Positions 9,533-17,510 of a DNA stretch of 64,000 bases are shown piece by piece. The DNA is taken from positions 124,001-188,000 of the forward strand of contig JAUIAP010000009.1 of NCBI GenBank assembly GCA_030425205.1, written 5' to 3'. This DNA comes from Anaerolineae bacterium (lineage in GTDB: Bacteria; Chloroflexota; Anaerolineae; Promineifilales; Promineifilaceae). The translations under genes and the position numbers were made by a program. Each line of letters opens with the position of its first letter. The first letter of the stretch is position 1. The notes below the pieces were generated by a model. The model saw only the letters and a list, made by a program, of their open reading frames with translations, did not search any database and was not told the origin of the DNA.

Positions 9533-9560
9533 GCGGCACATTGCCCAACAGGTGTGCCGC
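9533..9560 (+). promoter_or_regulatory. 5' UTR hairpin of the CoxM transcript
   Basis: GCGGCACA (9533-9540), 12-nt loop, TGTGCCGC (9553-9560): a perfect GC-rich 8-bp stem at the predicted transcript 5' end, followed by GCTTACAATTTTAGG. It may be a stabilising 5' hairpin or a weak attenuator. No known riboswitch motif was recognised. Confidence 0.4.
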
Positions 9561-9585
9561 GCTTACAATTTTAGGAACCGTTCAA

Positions 9586-10452
9586 ATGAAACCTGCCCCT
9601 TTTGACTACTTCGCCCCGACAACGCTTGCCGAAGCACTCGATTTGGTCGCGCAACATGGACAGGATGGCAAGCTGCTGGCAGGTGGGCAGAGCTTGATTC
9701 CTGTCATGAACTTTCGACTGGCGCAGCCGTCCGTTCTCGTCGATTTGAACGGCGTGGAGGCATTGTCATTTATTGCTGCAAATGACGACGGCCTGCATCT
9801 TGGGGCAATGACGCGCCAGCGCACCTTGGAACGCGATTCCCGCATTGCACAACACGCTCCCCTGATCCAACAAACGATGCCCCTGATCGCCCATGCCCAA
9901 ATCCGCAATCGTGGAACGCTGGGCGGCAGCCTTGCCCATGCCGATCCTGCGGCCGAGCTGCCCGTCTTGGCGGTCGCGCTGGAGGCGAAATTTAAGCTGC
10001 AACGGCTGGCTGGCGCAAGATGGGTTGACGCAGCCGACTTCTATCAATCCCTTTTCACGACCGCCCTCGAACCCGATGAAATTCTCACCGAAATCAGCAT
10101 CCCGCCACGCAAGCCGCAGACGGGGTATGCGTTTCAAGAGTTTGCGCGGCGGCATGGGGACTATGCTCAAGCGGGTGTGGCCGCGATTATCTCACTTGAC
10201 GCTGAAAATGTTTGCACAGCGGCGCGTCTCGTCTATCTCAACGTCGGTGATATTCCGATGGTGGCACAGCAGGCGATGGCGCTGTTGGTTGGCGAACGGC
10301 TGACCGACGCTGCAATTGATGCCGCAGCGCAACATGCGGCGCAACACGAGATTGCACCGGGGGGCGATGTGCATGGATCGGCCGAATATAAACGCCATCT
10401 CGCCTATGTGCTCGGTAAACGTGCTATTCAGCAGGCAATCAGCTTGCTCTAA
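9586..10452 (+). CDS. CoxM-type FAD-binding subunit of molybdenum hydroxylase
   Basis: 288 aa flavin subunit of the xanthine dehydrogenase / aerobic CO dehydrogenase superfamily, passing electrons between the FeS subunit and the final acceptor. FAD motifs AGGQSL (about residue 32) and NRGTLGGSLAHADPAAELP (near 106) are intact, and the C-terminal CO-dehydrogenase flavin domain follows. The start ATG 9586 gives the family N-terminus (MKPAPFDYFAP) and has TAGGAA upstream. It is followed 5 bp later by the 2Fe-2S subunit. The cognate large subunit is not adjacent: the nearest is at 19125, 8 kb downstream. Confidence 0.93.
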   Translation: MKPAPFDYFAPTTLAEALDLVAQHGQDGKLLAGGQSLIPVMNFRLAQPSVLVDLNGVEALSFIAANDDGLHLGAMTRQRTLERDSRIAQHAPLIQQTMPLIAHAQIRNRGTLGGSLAHADPAAELPVLAVALEAKFKLQRLAGARWVDAADFYQSLFTTALEPDEILTEISIPPRKPQTGYAFQEFARRHGDYAQAGVAAIISLDAENVCTAARLVYLNVGDIPMVAQQAMALLVGERLTDAAIDAAAQHAAQHEIAPGGDVHGSAEYKRHLAYVLGKRAIQQAISLL

Positions 10453-10457
10453 GAATT

Positions 10458-10940
10458 ATGGAAAATCGTACGATTTCTGTGACCGTCAATAACCTGCCGC
10501 AAATACATACGGTTGAACCGCGCCTGCTGTTAAGCGACTTCCTGCGTCATACGTGTGGTTTGACTGGCACACACGTTGGTTGCGAACAGGGCGCATGTGG
10601 GGCTTGCACCATTCTGTTTGATGGGGAGCCTGTGCGCTCCTGCATCATGCTGGCGGTACAGGCAAACGGGCATACCATCGAGACGGTTGAATCGCTTGGC
10701 ACGCCCGACAACCTGCATCCGCTTCAGACCGCTTTTCACGATGCCCATGCGCTGCAATGTGGCTATTGCACGGCGGGTATCTTGATGACGCTCAAGGCGT
10801 GGCTCGTCGAGAATCCGAAGCCGACGGAGCGCGAGATTCGGGAAGCATTGTCGGGCAATTTGTGCCGTTGTACGGGGTATCAGCATATTGTCAATGCGGT
10901 TTTGCTGGCGACGGGACAATCGCCGTTAGGAGCAAAATGA
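10458..10940 (+). CDS. CoxS-type 2Fe-2S subunit of molybdenum hydroxylase
   Basis: 160 aa iron-sulfur subunit with two clusters. Ferredoxin-like cluster: Cys42, Cys47, Cys50 (CEQGACGAC) and Cys62. Second, all-helical cluster: Cys101 and Cys104 (CGYC), Cys136 and Cys138 (LCRCTGY). All eight ligands are present, and length is typical. It carries electrons from the molybdopterin site to FAD. It lies directly after the CoxM gene, with no large-subunit gene following; instead a 32-bp repeat begins 25 bp past the stop, then fdrA. Confidence 0.95.
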   Translation: MENRTISVTVNNLPQIHTVEPRLLLSDFLRHTCGLTGTHVGCEQGACGACTILFDGEPVRSCIMLAVQANGHTIETVESLGTPDNLHPLQTAFHDAHALQCGYCTAGILMTLKAWLVENPKPTEREIREALSGNLCRCTGYQHIVNAVLLATGQSPLGAK

Positions 10941-10964
10941 GTGAGTGCTTTTTTGAAGGAGAGT

Positions 10965-11020
10965 GGTCGCGGATTGCGCGGATTTTCACGGATTGAAAAA
11001 ACAATCTGCGACAATCTTGA
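10965..11020 (+). repeat. Short-period palindromic repeat, type A copy 1
   Basis: Positions 10965-10996 are identical over 32 bp to 15275-15306. The core is three units of C(G/A)CGGATT spaced 9-10 bp apart. It is followed by a decayed opposite arm (AATCTGCG, then ACAATCTTGAG), so the whole resembles a once longer hairpin. It sits in the gap between the CoxS stop and fdrA. Non-coding. Confidence 0.75.
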
Positions 11021-11053
11021 GTAGAAGAGTGAGAAATTGTTGTCAAGCATACT

Positions 11054-12712
11054 ATGAAAACTAAATTTGAAGTGCGACAAGGTAGTTACTACGATTCGAT
11101 TGTGCTGATGCAGTTACAGCGGCGATTGAGCGAGCTGGAGGGAGTCGCCGATGCAGCGGTTGTGATGGCGACAGAGGCCAACAAGGAGATGTTGCGGGCA
11201 TCAGGATTTGACGTCGATCAATTTGTGGCCTACGCCGATGATTTGGTGATTATGGTCAAGGGGGATGGCGCGAAGGCGGCGATTGGACGAGTAGATGAAC
11301 TCTTGCAGAAGCGCAGTAGTGGGGGCGGGCAGGGTCAATATCGGCCGAAATCCCTCGCCACCGCCGCCAAATCTGCCGCCAACGCCCAATGGGTGCTCAT
11401 CTCCGTTCCCGGTCGCTACGCCGCGCAAGTCGCCCACGACGCACTCGATCTCGGCAAACATGTCTTTCTCTACAGCGACAACGTTGCGCTGGAAGATGAA
11501 GTTGCCTTAAAGCAAAAAGCGCGCGCCAAAGGATTGCTCGTAATGGGTCCCGACTGCGGCACGGCAATCATTGATGGTGTTGGATTGGGATTTGCCAACA
11601 GAGTGCGACGAGGCAATGTCGGCATCGTCGCCGCATCGGGGACGGGGCTGCAAGCGGTCACGGTCAAAATTGATCAACTCGGCGGCGGCATCTCGCAAGC
11701 GTTCGGCACAGGGGGGCGCGATCTCAACGCTGCCGTCGCCGGCATTACGGCGTTGCAGGCACTCGACTATCTCAACAATGATCCCGACACAGAACGCATC
11801 GTCCTTATCTCTAAACCACCCGCCCCAAGTGTGGCGACGCAACTGCTGCAAAGTGCCTACGCCTGCGAAAAGCCCGTGATCGTCTATTTTCTTGGCTACG
11901 CTGTCTCTGCGACAGCGATCGGCAATGTCACATTTGCCAGATCGCTGACAGAAGCTGCGCTGTTAGCGACTGCGACCGAGCTGGAAAAATCGGCGATAGA
12001 TGTCCCGCACACCTATGAGCCTTACATGCGCGGCCTGTTTTCAGGTGGGACATTGGCCTACGAACTCCTATTGGCATTGCGTCCGTTTGTGACACCTTTG
12101 TATACAAATATCGGTGTCGAAGGTGTGCCGAAATTGCAGAATTCGCTGGTCAGTCAAGCGAACACGGTGATCGATTTGGGCGAAGATGAATTTACGCAAG
12201 GGCGGCTGCATCCGATGATGGACAACGCGTTACGCATTCGCCGCTTGCGAGAGGAGGCAACAGATGATGCTGCGGGTTTGATCGTCTTAGACGTGGTGCT
12301 GGGTGAGGGTGCGCACGCTGATCCAACGAGTGAGCTGGCACCTGTGATTGAAGAAGTCAAGCGCAATCGGCCGAATCTGCAAATCATCGCCATCGTGATT
12401 GGGACGGAAGCTGATCCGCAGGGGATGGAGGAGCAGATCGGCCGATTGCAAGCGGCTGGCTGTCTCGTCTACACCGACCTGCACAACGCAATCAACGCGA
12501 TCACAGCGTTGATCGTCAGCCCACCGACAGCCTACAAAACGGTGTCCCCATTCAACGCTGGCCTTTCAATTATCAACGTCGGGCTCGAAACATTTTATGA
12601 CAGCGCGCTAGAACAGGGCGCAGAGGCGATCCATGTTGAGTGGCGACCACCGGCGGGTGGTAATGCGCAAATGATGGGGTTATTGGCGAAGTTGAAACGA
12701 AGTGGAACGTAA
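11054..12712 (+). CDS. fdrA: FdrA/AllF-like acyl-CoA synthetase-fold protein (oxamate carbamoyltransferase subunit homologue)
   Basis: 552 aa, close to E. coli FdrA (about 555). Opens with the family sequence EVRQGSYYDSIVLMQLQ and contains succinyl-CoA-synthetase-like Rossmann elements: GNVGIVAASGTGLQAV (about residue 190) and FGTGGRDLNAAV (about 217). In E. coli, FdrA (AllF), YlbE (AllG) and YlbF (AllH) together act as oxamic transcarbamylase in allantoin catabolism, releasing oxamate and carbamoyl phosphate. Here the YlbE/DUF1116 partner follows 41 bp downstream, but no DUF2877 (AllH) or carbamate kinase gene is present in the window. The substrate is therefore uncertain. ATG 11054 follows the type A repeat. 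Confidence 0.88.
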   Translation: MKTKFEVRQGSYYDSIVLMQLQRRLSELEGVADAAVVMATEANKEMLRASGFDVDQFVAYADDLVIMVKGDGAKAAIGRVDELLQKRSSGGGQGQYRPKSLATAAKSAANAQWVLISVPGRYAAQVAHDALDLGKHVFLYSDNVALEDEVALKQKARAKGLLVMGPDCGTAIIDGVGLGFANRVRRGNVGIVAASGTGLQAVTVKIDQLGGGISQAFGTGGRDLNAAVAGITALQALDYLNNDPDTERIVLISKPPAPSVATQLLQSAYACEKPVIVYFLGYAVSATAIGNVTFARSLTEAALLATATELEKSAIDVPHTYEPYMRGLFSGGTLAYELLLALRPFVTPLYTNIGVEGVPKLQNSLVSQANTVIDLGEDEFTQGRLHPMMDNALRIRRLREEATDDAAGLIVLDVVLGEGAHADPTSELAPVIEEVKRNRPNLQIIAIVIGTEADPQGMEEQIGRLQAAGCLVYTDLHNAINAITALIVSPPTAYKTVSPFNAGLSIINVGLETFYDSALEQGAEAIHVEWRPPAGGNAQMMGLLAKLKRSGT

Positions 12713-12753
12713 AACGCAATGTCTGTTTTTGCGTTTTACGCGAAAGGATTTCT

Positions 12754-13995
12754 ATGATTGATATTGACCAGGCAAACAAAACAGCCGTCGAGCGCATGAT
12801 GGCAGCGAGACCGATCTTGCGCCGTATCGCGCTTGCCCGTGACGTGATCCCTGACATGCGCGACAACTTACTCCTGCACGCAGGGCCGCCAATCACATGG
12901 GAACGCGCTTCAGGGCCGATGCGTGGATCGATCGTTGGGGCGTTGATTTTTGAGGGGTTGGCAGATGATTGGGAGAGCGCGGTTGCGCTTGTGACCTCTG
13001 GAAAGATCGACCTTGAGCCATGCCACGAGCATAACGCGGTCGGGCCGATGGCGGGGGTCACGTCGCCGTCGATGCAGGTCTATGTTGTCGAAAATGTCAC
13101 CCATGGCAATCTTGCCTATTCCAATCTCAATGAAGGGTATGGGAAGGTGTTGCGCTATGGGGCGTACAGCGCGGAGGTGATCGAGAAGCTGCGCTGGATG
13201 AACACGACATTTGCCGATCTGCTCAATCAGGCGTTGGCCGCGATGGATGGACTAGACATTCGCGCCCTGCTCGCTGAATCGCTGCACATGGGGGATGAGG
13301 GACATAATCGTAATAAGGCAGGGTCGATTCTCTATGCGACGAAGCTTGCGCCGTTTATTGTCAAGGCTGACGGAAGTGCTGTGGAAAAAGGCAAGGTGCT
13401 GCAATTCTTAGGCGACAATGCGCTCAGTGTTTTAAATCCCGTGATGGCCGCGTGTAAGGCGATGGCGGACGCGGGGCATGGCGTGGAAGGCAGCACGATT
13501 ATGACGGTGATGGCGCGCAATGGCACCGATCTGGGGATTCGCGTCAGCGGTTTGGGGGATCAGTGGTTTACGGGGCCAGTTGGTCAGCCAGACGGATTGT
13601 ACTTTGCGGGATTTTCGGCCGATGATGCCAGCGGTGACATCGGCGACAGCACCATCACAGAGACGGCCGGCATCGGCGCATTTGCCATGGCAACCGCCCC
13701 CGCCATCGTCACCTTCATCAGCGGCACACCCGAACTCGCCCTCAACACAACGCTCGAAATGTATGAAATCACGGAGGCAGAACATACGATGTTCACCATC
13801 CCTGCGCTCGGTTTTCGCGGCACGCCGACGGGCGTAGACATCCGTAAAGTGGTTGAGTTAGGCATCCGTCCACAAATCAACACGGGGATCGCGCATAAAG
13901 ATCCCGGTGTAGGGCAAGTGGGGGCGGGTCTCGTTTTGCCCCCAATGAACGTTTTTGAAGATGCGCTGATTGCATTCGCAAATCGCTACTTGTAA
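12754..13995 (+). CDS. DUF1116 (YlbE/AllG-like) protein
   Basis: 413 aa protein of the DUF1116 family, found next to fdrA in many genomes; E. coli YlbE/AllG is a subunit of the oxamate carbamoyltransferase. Visible conserved stretches include HNAVGPMAGVTSPSM (about residues 91-105) and MGDEGHNRNKAGS (about residues 177-189). Start ATG 12754 has AAAGGA 6 nt upstream. Probably cotranscribed with fdrA. Whether two subunits without AllH are active is unknown. Confidence 0.88.
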   Translation: MIDIDQANKTAVERMMAARPILRRIALARDVIPDMRDNLLLHAGPPITWERASGPMRGSIVGALIFEGLADDWESAVALVTSGKIDLEPCHEHNAVGPMAGVTSPSMQVYVVENVTHGNLAYSNLNEGYGKVLRYGAYSAEVIEKLRWMNTTFADLLNQALAAMDGLDIRALLAESLHMGDEGHNRNKAGSILYATKLAPFIVKADGSAVEKGKVLQFLGDNALSVLNPVMAACKAMADAGHGVEGSTIMTVMARNGTDLGIRVSGLGDQWFTGPVGQPDGLYFAGFSADDASGDIGDSTITETAGIGAFAMATAPAIVTFISGTPELALNTTLEMYEITEAEHTMFTIPALGFRGTPTGVDIRKVVELGIRPQINTGIAHKDPGVGQVGAGLVLPPMNVFEDALIAFANRYL

Positions 13996-14004
13996 AGTGT
14001 ACTT

Positions 14005-14223
14005 ATGAAAACAATGACTTATGACGAAGTTTGGGACATGACACGCCAATTGACGGCAAATGAGCTATTGCAGTTGATGCAGGATATCAGTCGCTACCTT
14101 CAACAGCAGACGCAACTGTCGAATGCGACAAGCTTACTTGAGTTAGAAGGATTGGGCAGTGAAATTTGGGCAGATGTTGACGCGCAGAATTATGTCGATC
14201 AGGAACGTGCGTCGTGGCAATAA
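14005..14223 (+). CDS. Small antitoxin-like protein upstream of a broken VapC
   Basis: 72 aa acidic protein, mainly helical, with a C-terminal segment (LEGLGSEIWADVDAQNYVDQERASW) typical of antitoxins that precede PIN-domain toxins in cyanobacteria and Chloroflexota. Its stop overlaps the GTG start of the PIN fragment at 14214. It starts 9 bp after the DUF1116 stop. The antitoxin assignment rests on size and on the overlapping PIN gene. Confidence 0.6.
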   Translation: MKTMTYDEVWDMTRQLTANELLQLMQDISRYLQQQTQLSNATSLLELEGLGSEIWADVDAQNYVDQERASWQ

Positions 14224-14339
14224 AACAGTCGTTGCAAGGTACGAAGGTAGGACTTGATACGGCTCCCCTGATTTACTTCATCGAAAAGCACCCAATCTAC
14301 CATAAGTTGAACGTTTTGCTTCCAAACGAGCTAATTTAA
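14214..14339 (+). pseudogene. Truncated PIN-domain (VapC-type) toxin
   Basis: A 41-codon frame starting at GTG 14214 and overlapping the antitoxin by 10 bp. It reads VGLDTAPLIYFIEKHPIY, the conserved first strand and helix of PIN ribonucleases, with the first metal-binding Asp. It then ends at TAA 14337-14339. A full PIN domain needs about 130 residues, so the acidic residues of the rest of the active site are gone. A palindromic segment (14340-14365) begins exactly at the break, pointing to loss by insertion or deletion. Confidence 0.65.
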
Positions 14340-14365
14340 CTGCCGGCAGCGACCAAGCTGGTCGC
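14340..14365. repeat. Double palindrome at the VapC breakpoint
   Basis: A perfect 10-bp palindrome CTGCCGGCAG (14340-14349) abuts GCGACCA-AGC-TGGTCGC (14349-14365), a 7-bp stem. It starts one base after the stop codon of the truncated toxin and ends 13 bp before the cyclase ATG. It could be a remnant of a small repetitive element or a regulatory hairpin for the cyclase. Confidence 0.4.
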
Positions 14366-14378
14366 GCTCCAACATACT

Positions 14379-15254
14379 ATGAAATTTATTGATCTCACAA
14401 TCCCCTTTGGCATCGGCACACCCGCATGGCCGACCTATGAACCGCTGCAATTGAAATATTTCAAACGACTGGCTCCGAATGGTGCGAATGGACAGTTGCT
14501 TACACATAGCAATCATGTTGGCACCCATCTCGATGGCGAAATCCATTTTTATACGCCGGGCAAAGATATTGCGTCGCTTGACTTCGACTTTTTAGCAGGC
14601 GAGGCGGCCATCGTCGATTTAAGCGACTGTTGTGGCGATTATGACATTTACACCCCAGAAATGATCGAGGAACGCGTGGCGGTGCACGAGGGGGATATCT
14701 TGATCATTCACACAGGGTATCATCATTTTGGCTGGGATCAGCCGTATGGGAATGAGGTGCGCTACATGGTCATGCATCCGGGACCAGATGCACGCTTTGC
14801 CAACTGGTGTGTGGAGAAAAAGATTAAGTGGATTGGCGTGGATTGTGGATCGGCCGATCACCCCATGAACACCAAAATTCGTGACTGGATGCCTGCTCAA
14901 GCCGAGGATTGTGACACACACATGCAGGCCAAGTATGGCAAGCCACTGAGCGAAATTTTCACCCGCGACATGTACCAGATGATGCACTTGTGGATGTTTG
15001 ACAAGGGGATTATCCATGCAGAATGTATTGGCGGAGATATCGATCTGCTGGTCAATCGGCGTGTGCAGGTCGGCTGCTTCCCGTGGCGTTTTGTCGATGG
15101 GGAGGCGAGCATTGCACGCATTGTGGCGATGGTCGATGATGACGAATATGCTGAGCTAATGGCGAAAAAGGCGACGATGCCACAGACAAAATTTGGCGAT
15201 TGTTATGACCCGACGCATGTTGAGCGATTGGGTGGGCGTGGGCGTGTTTTTTAG
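14379..15254 (+). CDS. Cyclase-family metal-dependent hydrolase (PF04199)
   Basis: 291 aa member of the cyclase / kynurenine formamidase / isatin hydrolase family, which hydrolyses cyclic or formyl amides using Zn or Mn. The metal motif HxGTHxDxxxH is intact: His46, His50, Asp52, His56. The DCGSADHPMNT stretch (about residue 168) is shared with the neighbouring tandem protein. A cytoplasmic location is likely since no signal is seen. In this cluster it may open a ring hydroxylated by the molybdenum hydroxylase. The substrate is not determinable. Confidence 0.9.
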   Translation: MKFIDLTIPFGIGTPAWPTYEPLQLKYFKRLAPNGANGQLLTHSNHVGTHLDGEIHFYTPGKDIASLDFDFLAGEAAIVDLSDCCGDYDIYTPEMIEERVAVHEGDILIIHTGYHHFGWDQPYGNEVRYMVMHPGPDARFANWCVEKKIKWIGVDCGSADHPMNTKIRDWMPAQAEDCDTHMQAKYGKPLSEIFTRDMYQMMHLWMFDKGIIHAECIGGDIDLLVNRRVQVGCFPWRFVDGEASIARIVAMVDDDEYAELMAKKATMPQTKFGDCYDPTHVERLGGRGRVF

Positions 15255-15274
15255 CGACAAAAAGAATATAAGAC

Positions 15275-15345
15275 GGTCGCGGATTGCGCGGATTTTCACG
15301 GATTGATGAAAATCATCCCCGTAATCTGCGGCAACAACTTTCTTC
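15275..15345 (+). repeat. Short-period palindromic repeat, type A copy 2
   Basis: The first 32 bp (15275-15306) match 10965-10996 exactly. They are followed by a turn (GATTGATGAAAATCATCC) and a decayed return arm containing CCGTAATCTGCGG. It occupies the gap between the two cyclase genes, and the ATG at 15306 that extends the next open frame falls inside it, which argues against that start. Confidence 0.75.
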
Positions 15346-15359
15346 CTCTCTGGTGCATT

Positions 15360-17003
15360 ATGAATACAATCGAACTTCTTCAGAACGCAAATTGGTACGA
15401 TCTCAACATGGGTTGCAGCATTTTCACGCCGCCATTTCCGGGCGAAAAGGCGTTGGAGGTGCATTTCTTCAAGCGGCTAACGGGCGCGTATGGGGGTGGC
15501 GCAGGGGCGAACGGTCAGCTAATCGAGTGGAGCAACAACACGGGAACCCATCTTGTGGGGGAGCGGGCGTTTCATTCGGGGATGCGTTCGATTGCAGAGA
15601 TACCGTTGGAGGAGATTTGCGGCGAGGCGGTGATTGTGGATTTATCGGCCGAACTCACGCACTACGATCTCATCACCCCCGATATGATTACAACAAAAGT
15701 TGCCATTAAAAAGGGCGACATCTTGATTATCAACACCGGCTATCATAAGCACGGCTGGGATCAGCCTGACGTGCCGAATTCCGCAATGCAGGGTGGGATC
15801 GAGAACAAGGAGTTTGGATTTTATGTGCGTCATCCGGGGCCGACACTTGAGCTTTACGAATGGGCGTTGGAGATGGAGCTAAAGCTGATTGGGGTGGATT
15901 GTGGATCGGCCGAACATCCCATGAACACCAACATTCGCTATATGCACGCGCGTGAATTTGAGAAGGCGGAGGCGAAGCTCGGCACAGCATGGGACGAAAA
16001 ATTCCCGCCCGACAAATATTATGACATGACGCATCGCCAAATGCCGAAGGCAGGGCTGCGCCTATTGGAATCGTTGGGTGGACAGATTGATGCGTTGAGC
16101 AATCAGCGCGTTTGGTTGATGGTGGGGCCGATTCCGTTTATGGAGGTTGAAAGTGCATGGTGTCGCGTCATGGCACTGACGCCTCCTGACGGGATGAGTG
16201 ACGACGACTTTTTTGCCGCCATGCACACCATCGACCCGCTCGACATGACGTTGCCATTTAGCGTCCAAACGCCCCAATGGGCAAACTACGAGCCGCTGAC
16301 CGTTACCTACACCAAGCGTGTGGGCGGTCAATACTTTGGGATGGGGCGCAACAATGCCCACTGTCGCGCCAGCTTCCATTTGGCGACCCATATGGACGGC
16401 GAAGTCCACTTCCATGCAGCGGGGCGCACAATAGGGCAAATGCCGTTTGACTATTGGCGCGGCACAGGCGTGATCGCCGATATTAGCGCCTTGGTGAGCG
16501 ATACGAGCGTCTATACACCCGCGATGATCGAATCGGTCGTTGACGTGCAGCAAGGGGATATATTGCTCGTCAAGACCGGCTGGTACAAATACGGCTGGAA
16601 TAGCCCCGACAGCGATGAGTTCCGCTATATGATTCGCCATCCCGGCCCGTCGCCCGACTTTGCCGAGTGGTGTATTGAAAAGGAGATTAAGTGGTTGGGC
16701 GTTGACTGTGTGGCGATGGAACATCCCATGAACACGATTCAGCGACAGTGGCATCCCAAGACGTTTGAGGAAGCCAATCAGAAGCTGGTCGAACAGTTTG
16801 GGGCGGACTGGGACACGATCTATCCGCTCGACAAATACTATCAGGATATGCACTTGAATCTGTTTCCCAAGGGAATTGTGCATGTGGAGAATATTGGTGG
16901 CGCAATAGCTGAGGCGGCTAGTGGACGGTATTTCATTGCGGCGTTCGTGCAGAAGGGGACGGAGTTGGCGAGTTGTTGGCTGAGGATGGTGGCGTTCAAA
17001 TAA
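15360..17003 (+). CDS. Tandem two-domain cyclase-family protein
   Basis: 547 aa, about twice the usual cyclase size, consisting of two PF04199 domains (about 1-285 and 290-547). The C-terminal domain keeps the metal motif HLATHMDGEVHF (about 339-350). The N-terminal domain does not: the equivalent positions are Asn60, His64, Val66 and Ala70 instead of His, His, Asp, His. This suggests one catalytic and one structural or regulatory domain. Both halves keep the (V)DC..(A)EHPMNT stretch. ATG 15360 was chosen because the frame upstream runs through the type A repeat. It lies between the single-domain cyclase and the GxxExxY cassette. Confidence 0.88.
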   Translation: MNTIELLQNANWYDLNMGCSIFTPPFPGEKALEVHFFKRLTGAYGGGAGANGQLIEWSNNTGTHLVGERAFHSGMRSIAEIPLEEICGEAVIVDLSAELTHYDLITPDMITTKVAIKKGDILIINTGYHKHGWDQPDVPNSAMQGGIENKEFGFYVRHPGPTLELYEWALEMELKLIGVDCGSAEHPMNTNIRYMHAREFEKAEAKLGTAWDEKFPPDKYYDMTHRQMPKAGLRLLESLGGQIDALSNQRVWLMVGPIPFMEVESAWCRVMALTPPDGMSDDDFFAAMHTIDPLDMTLPFSVQTPQWANYEPLTVTYTKRVGGQYFGMGRNNAHCRASFHLATHMDGEVHFHAAGRTIGQMPFDYWRGTGVIADISALVSDTSVYTPAMIESVVDVQQGDILLVKTGWYKYGWNSPDSDEFRYMIRHPGPSPDFAEWCIEKEIKWLGVDCVAMEHPMNTIQRQWHPKTFEEANQKLVEQFGADWDTIYPLDKYYQDMHLNLFPKGIVHVENIGGAIAEAASGRYFIAAFVQKGTELASCWLRMVAFK

Positions 17004-17008
17004 AGAAA

Positions 17009-17461
17009 GCCACGAATTACACGAATTGCACGAATTTTAAGAAGAGGTTTGGATGGGTGAGATTCTGTATAAGGATTTGTCTTATCAAATAATTGGCGCG
17101 GCGATGACGGTTCATCGCGCATTGGGGCCGGGCTATCTTGAAGCCGTTTACCAGAAGGCATTGGCAATTGAGTTGGAGCAGATTGGGATTTCTTTCAGAG
17201 AGCAGTTTCCGTTGCCAGTTACTTATCGCGGCATCAATGTCGGAGACTACGTCGCGGACTATATTGTTGAAGATTTAATTGTGATAGAAATCAAGTCCGT
17301 GTCAAAGATTCATCCACGTCACCAAGCGCAAGCGATGAACTACCTTGCCGCCTCTGGCCTAAAACTGGCAATTATTATCAACTTCGGTCAACAAAGTCTC
17401 AGTCAAAAACGTGTTGTCCGATAAAAACTTCCTAATTCGTGTAATTCGCACAATTCGTGGC
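17009..17461 (+). mobile_element. GxxExxY cassette with 28-bp terminal inverted repeats
   Basis: Left end 17009-17036 and right end 17434-17461 are inverted copies of a 28-bp sequence matching at 24 of 28 positions. Each end contains three CACGAATT-like units 9 bp apart. Between them lies one gene (17053-17424) and little else. The unit begins 6 bp after the cyclase stop. No transposase is encoded and no clear target duplication was seen. The repeat unit design (three CRCGRATT words) is the same as in the type A repeats at 10965 and 15275. Confidence 0.6.
17053..17424 (+). CDS. GxxExxY protein (PD-(D/E)XK-like fold)
   Basis: 123 aa. The family motif is GYLEAVY (Gly27, Glu30, Tyr33), and a nuclease-like triad Asp69, Glu79 and Lys81 (VIEIKS) follows, as in PD-(D/E)XK enzymes. 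Full length for the family, whose function is not established. The start ATG has GAAGAGG upstream. It is enclosed by inverted repeats 16 bp before and 9 bp after the gene, so it may travel with, or act on, these repeats. Not obviously related to the metabolic genes around it. Confidence 0.88.
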   Translation: MGEILYKDLSYQIIGAAMTVHRALGPGYLEAVYQKALAIELEQIGISFREQFPLPVTYRGINVGDYVADYIVEDLIVIEIKSVSKIHPRHQAQAMNYLAASGLKLAIIINFGQQSLSQKRVVR

Positions 17462-17510
17462 AACAAATTCTTGTGATGGCGATGCAAAAATTGGGACGGC
17501 GAAAGGAAAT

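Noticed and set aside
9499..9585. Longer CoxM start at 9499
   Set aside because: The frame is open, but this stretch holds a -35/-10 pair and a hairpin, and family proteins start at the MKPAPFDYF-like N-terminus.
15303..15359. N-terminal extension of the tandem cyclase
   Set aside because: The extension is translated from the type A repeat, and ATG 15360 gives the expected N-terminus.
17009..17461. Insertion sequence or integron cassette
   Set aside because: No transposase or integrase, no attC-like core sites and no clear target duplication; only a putative element with inverted ends is supported.
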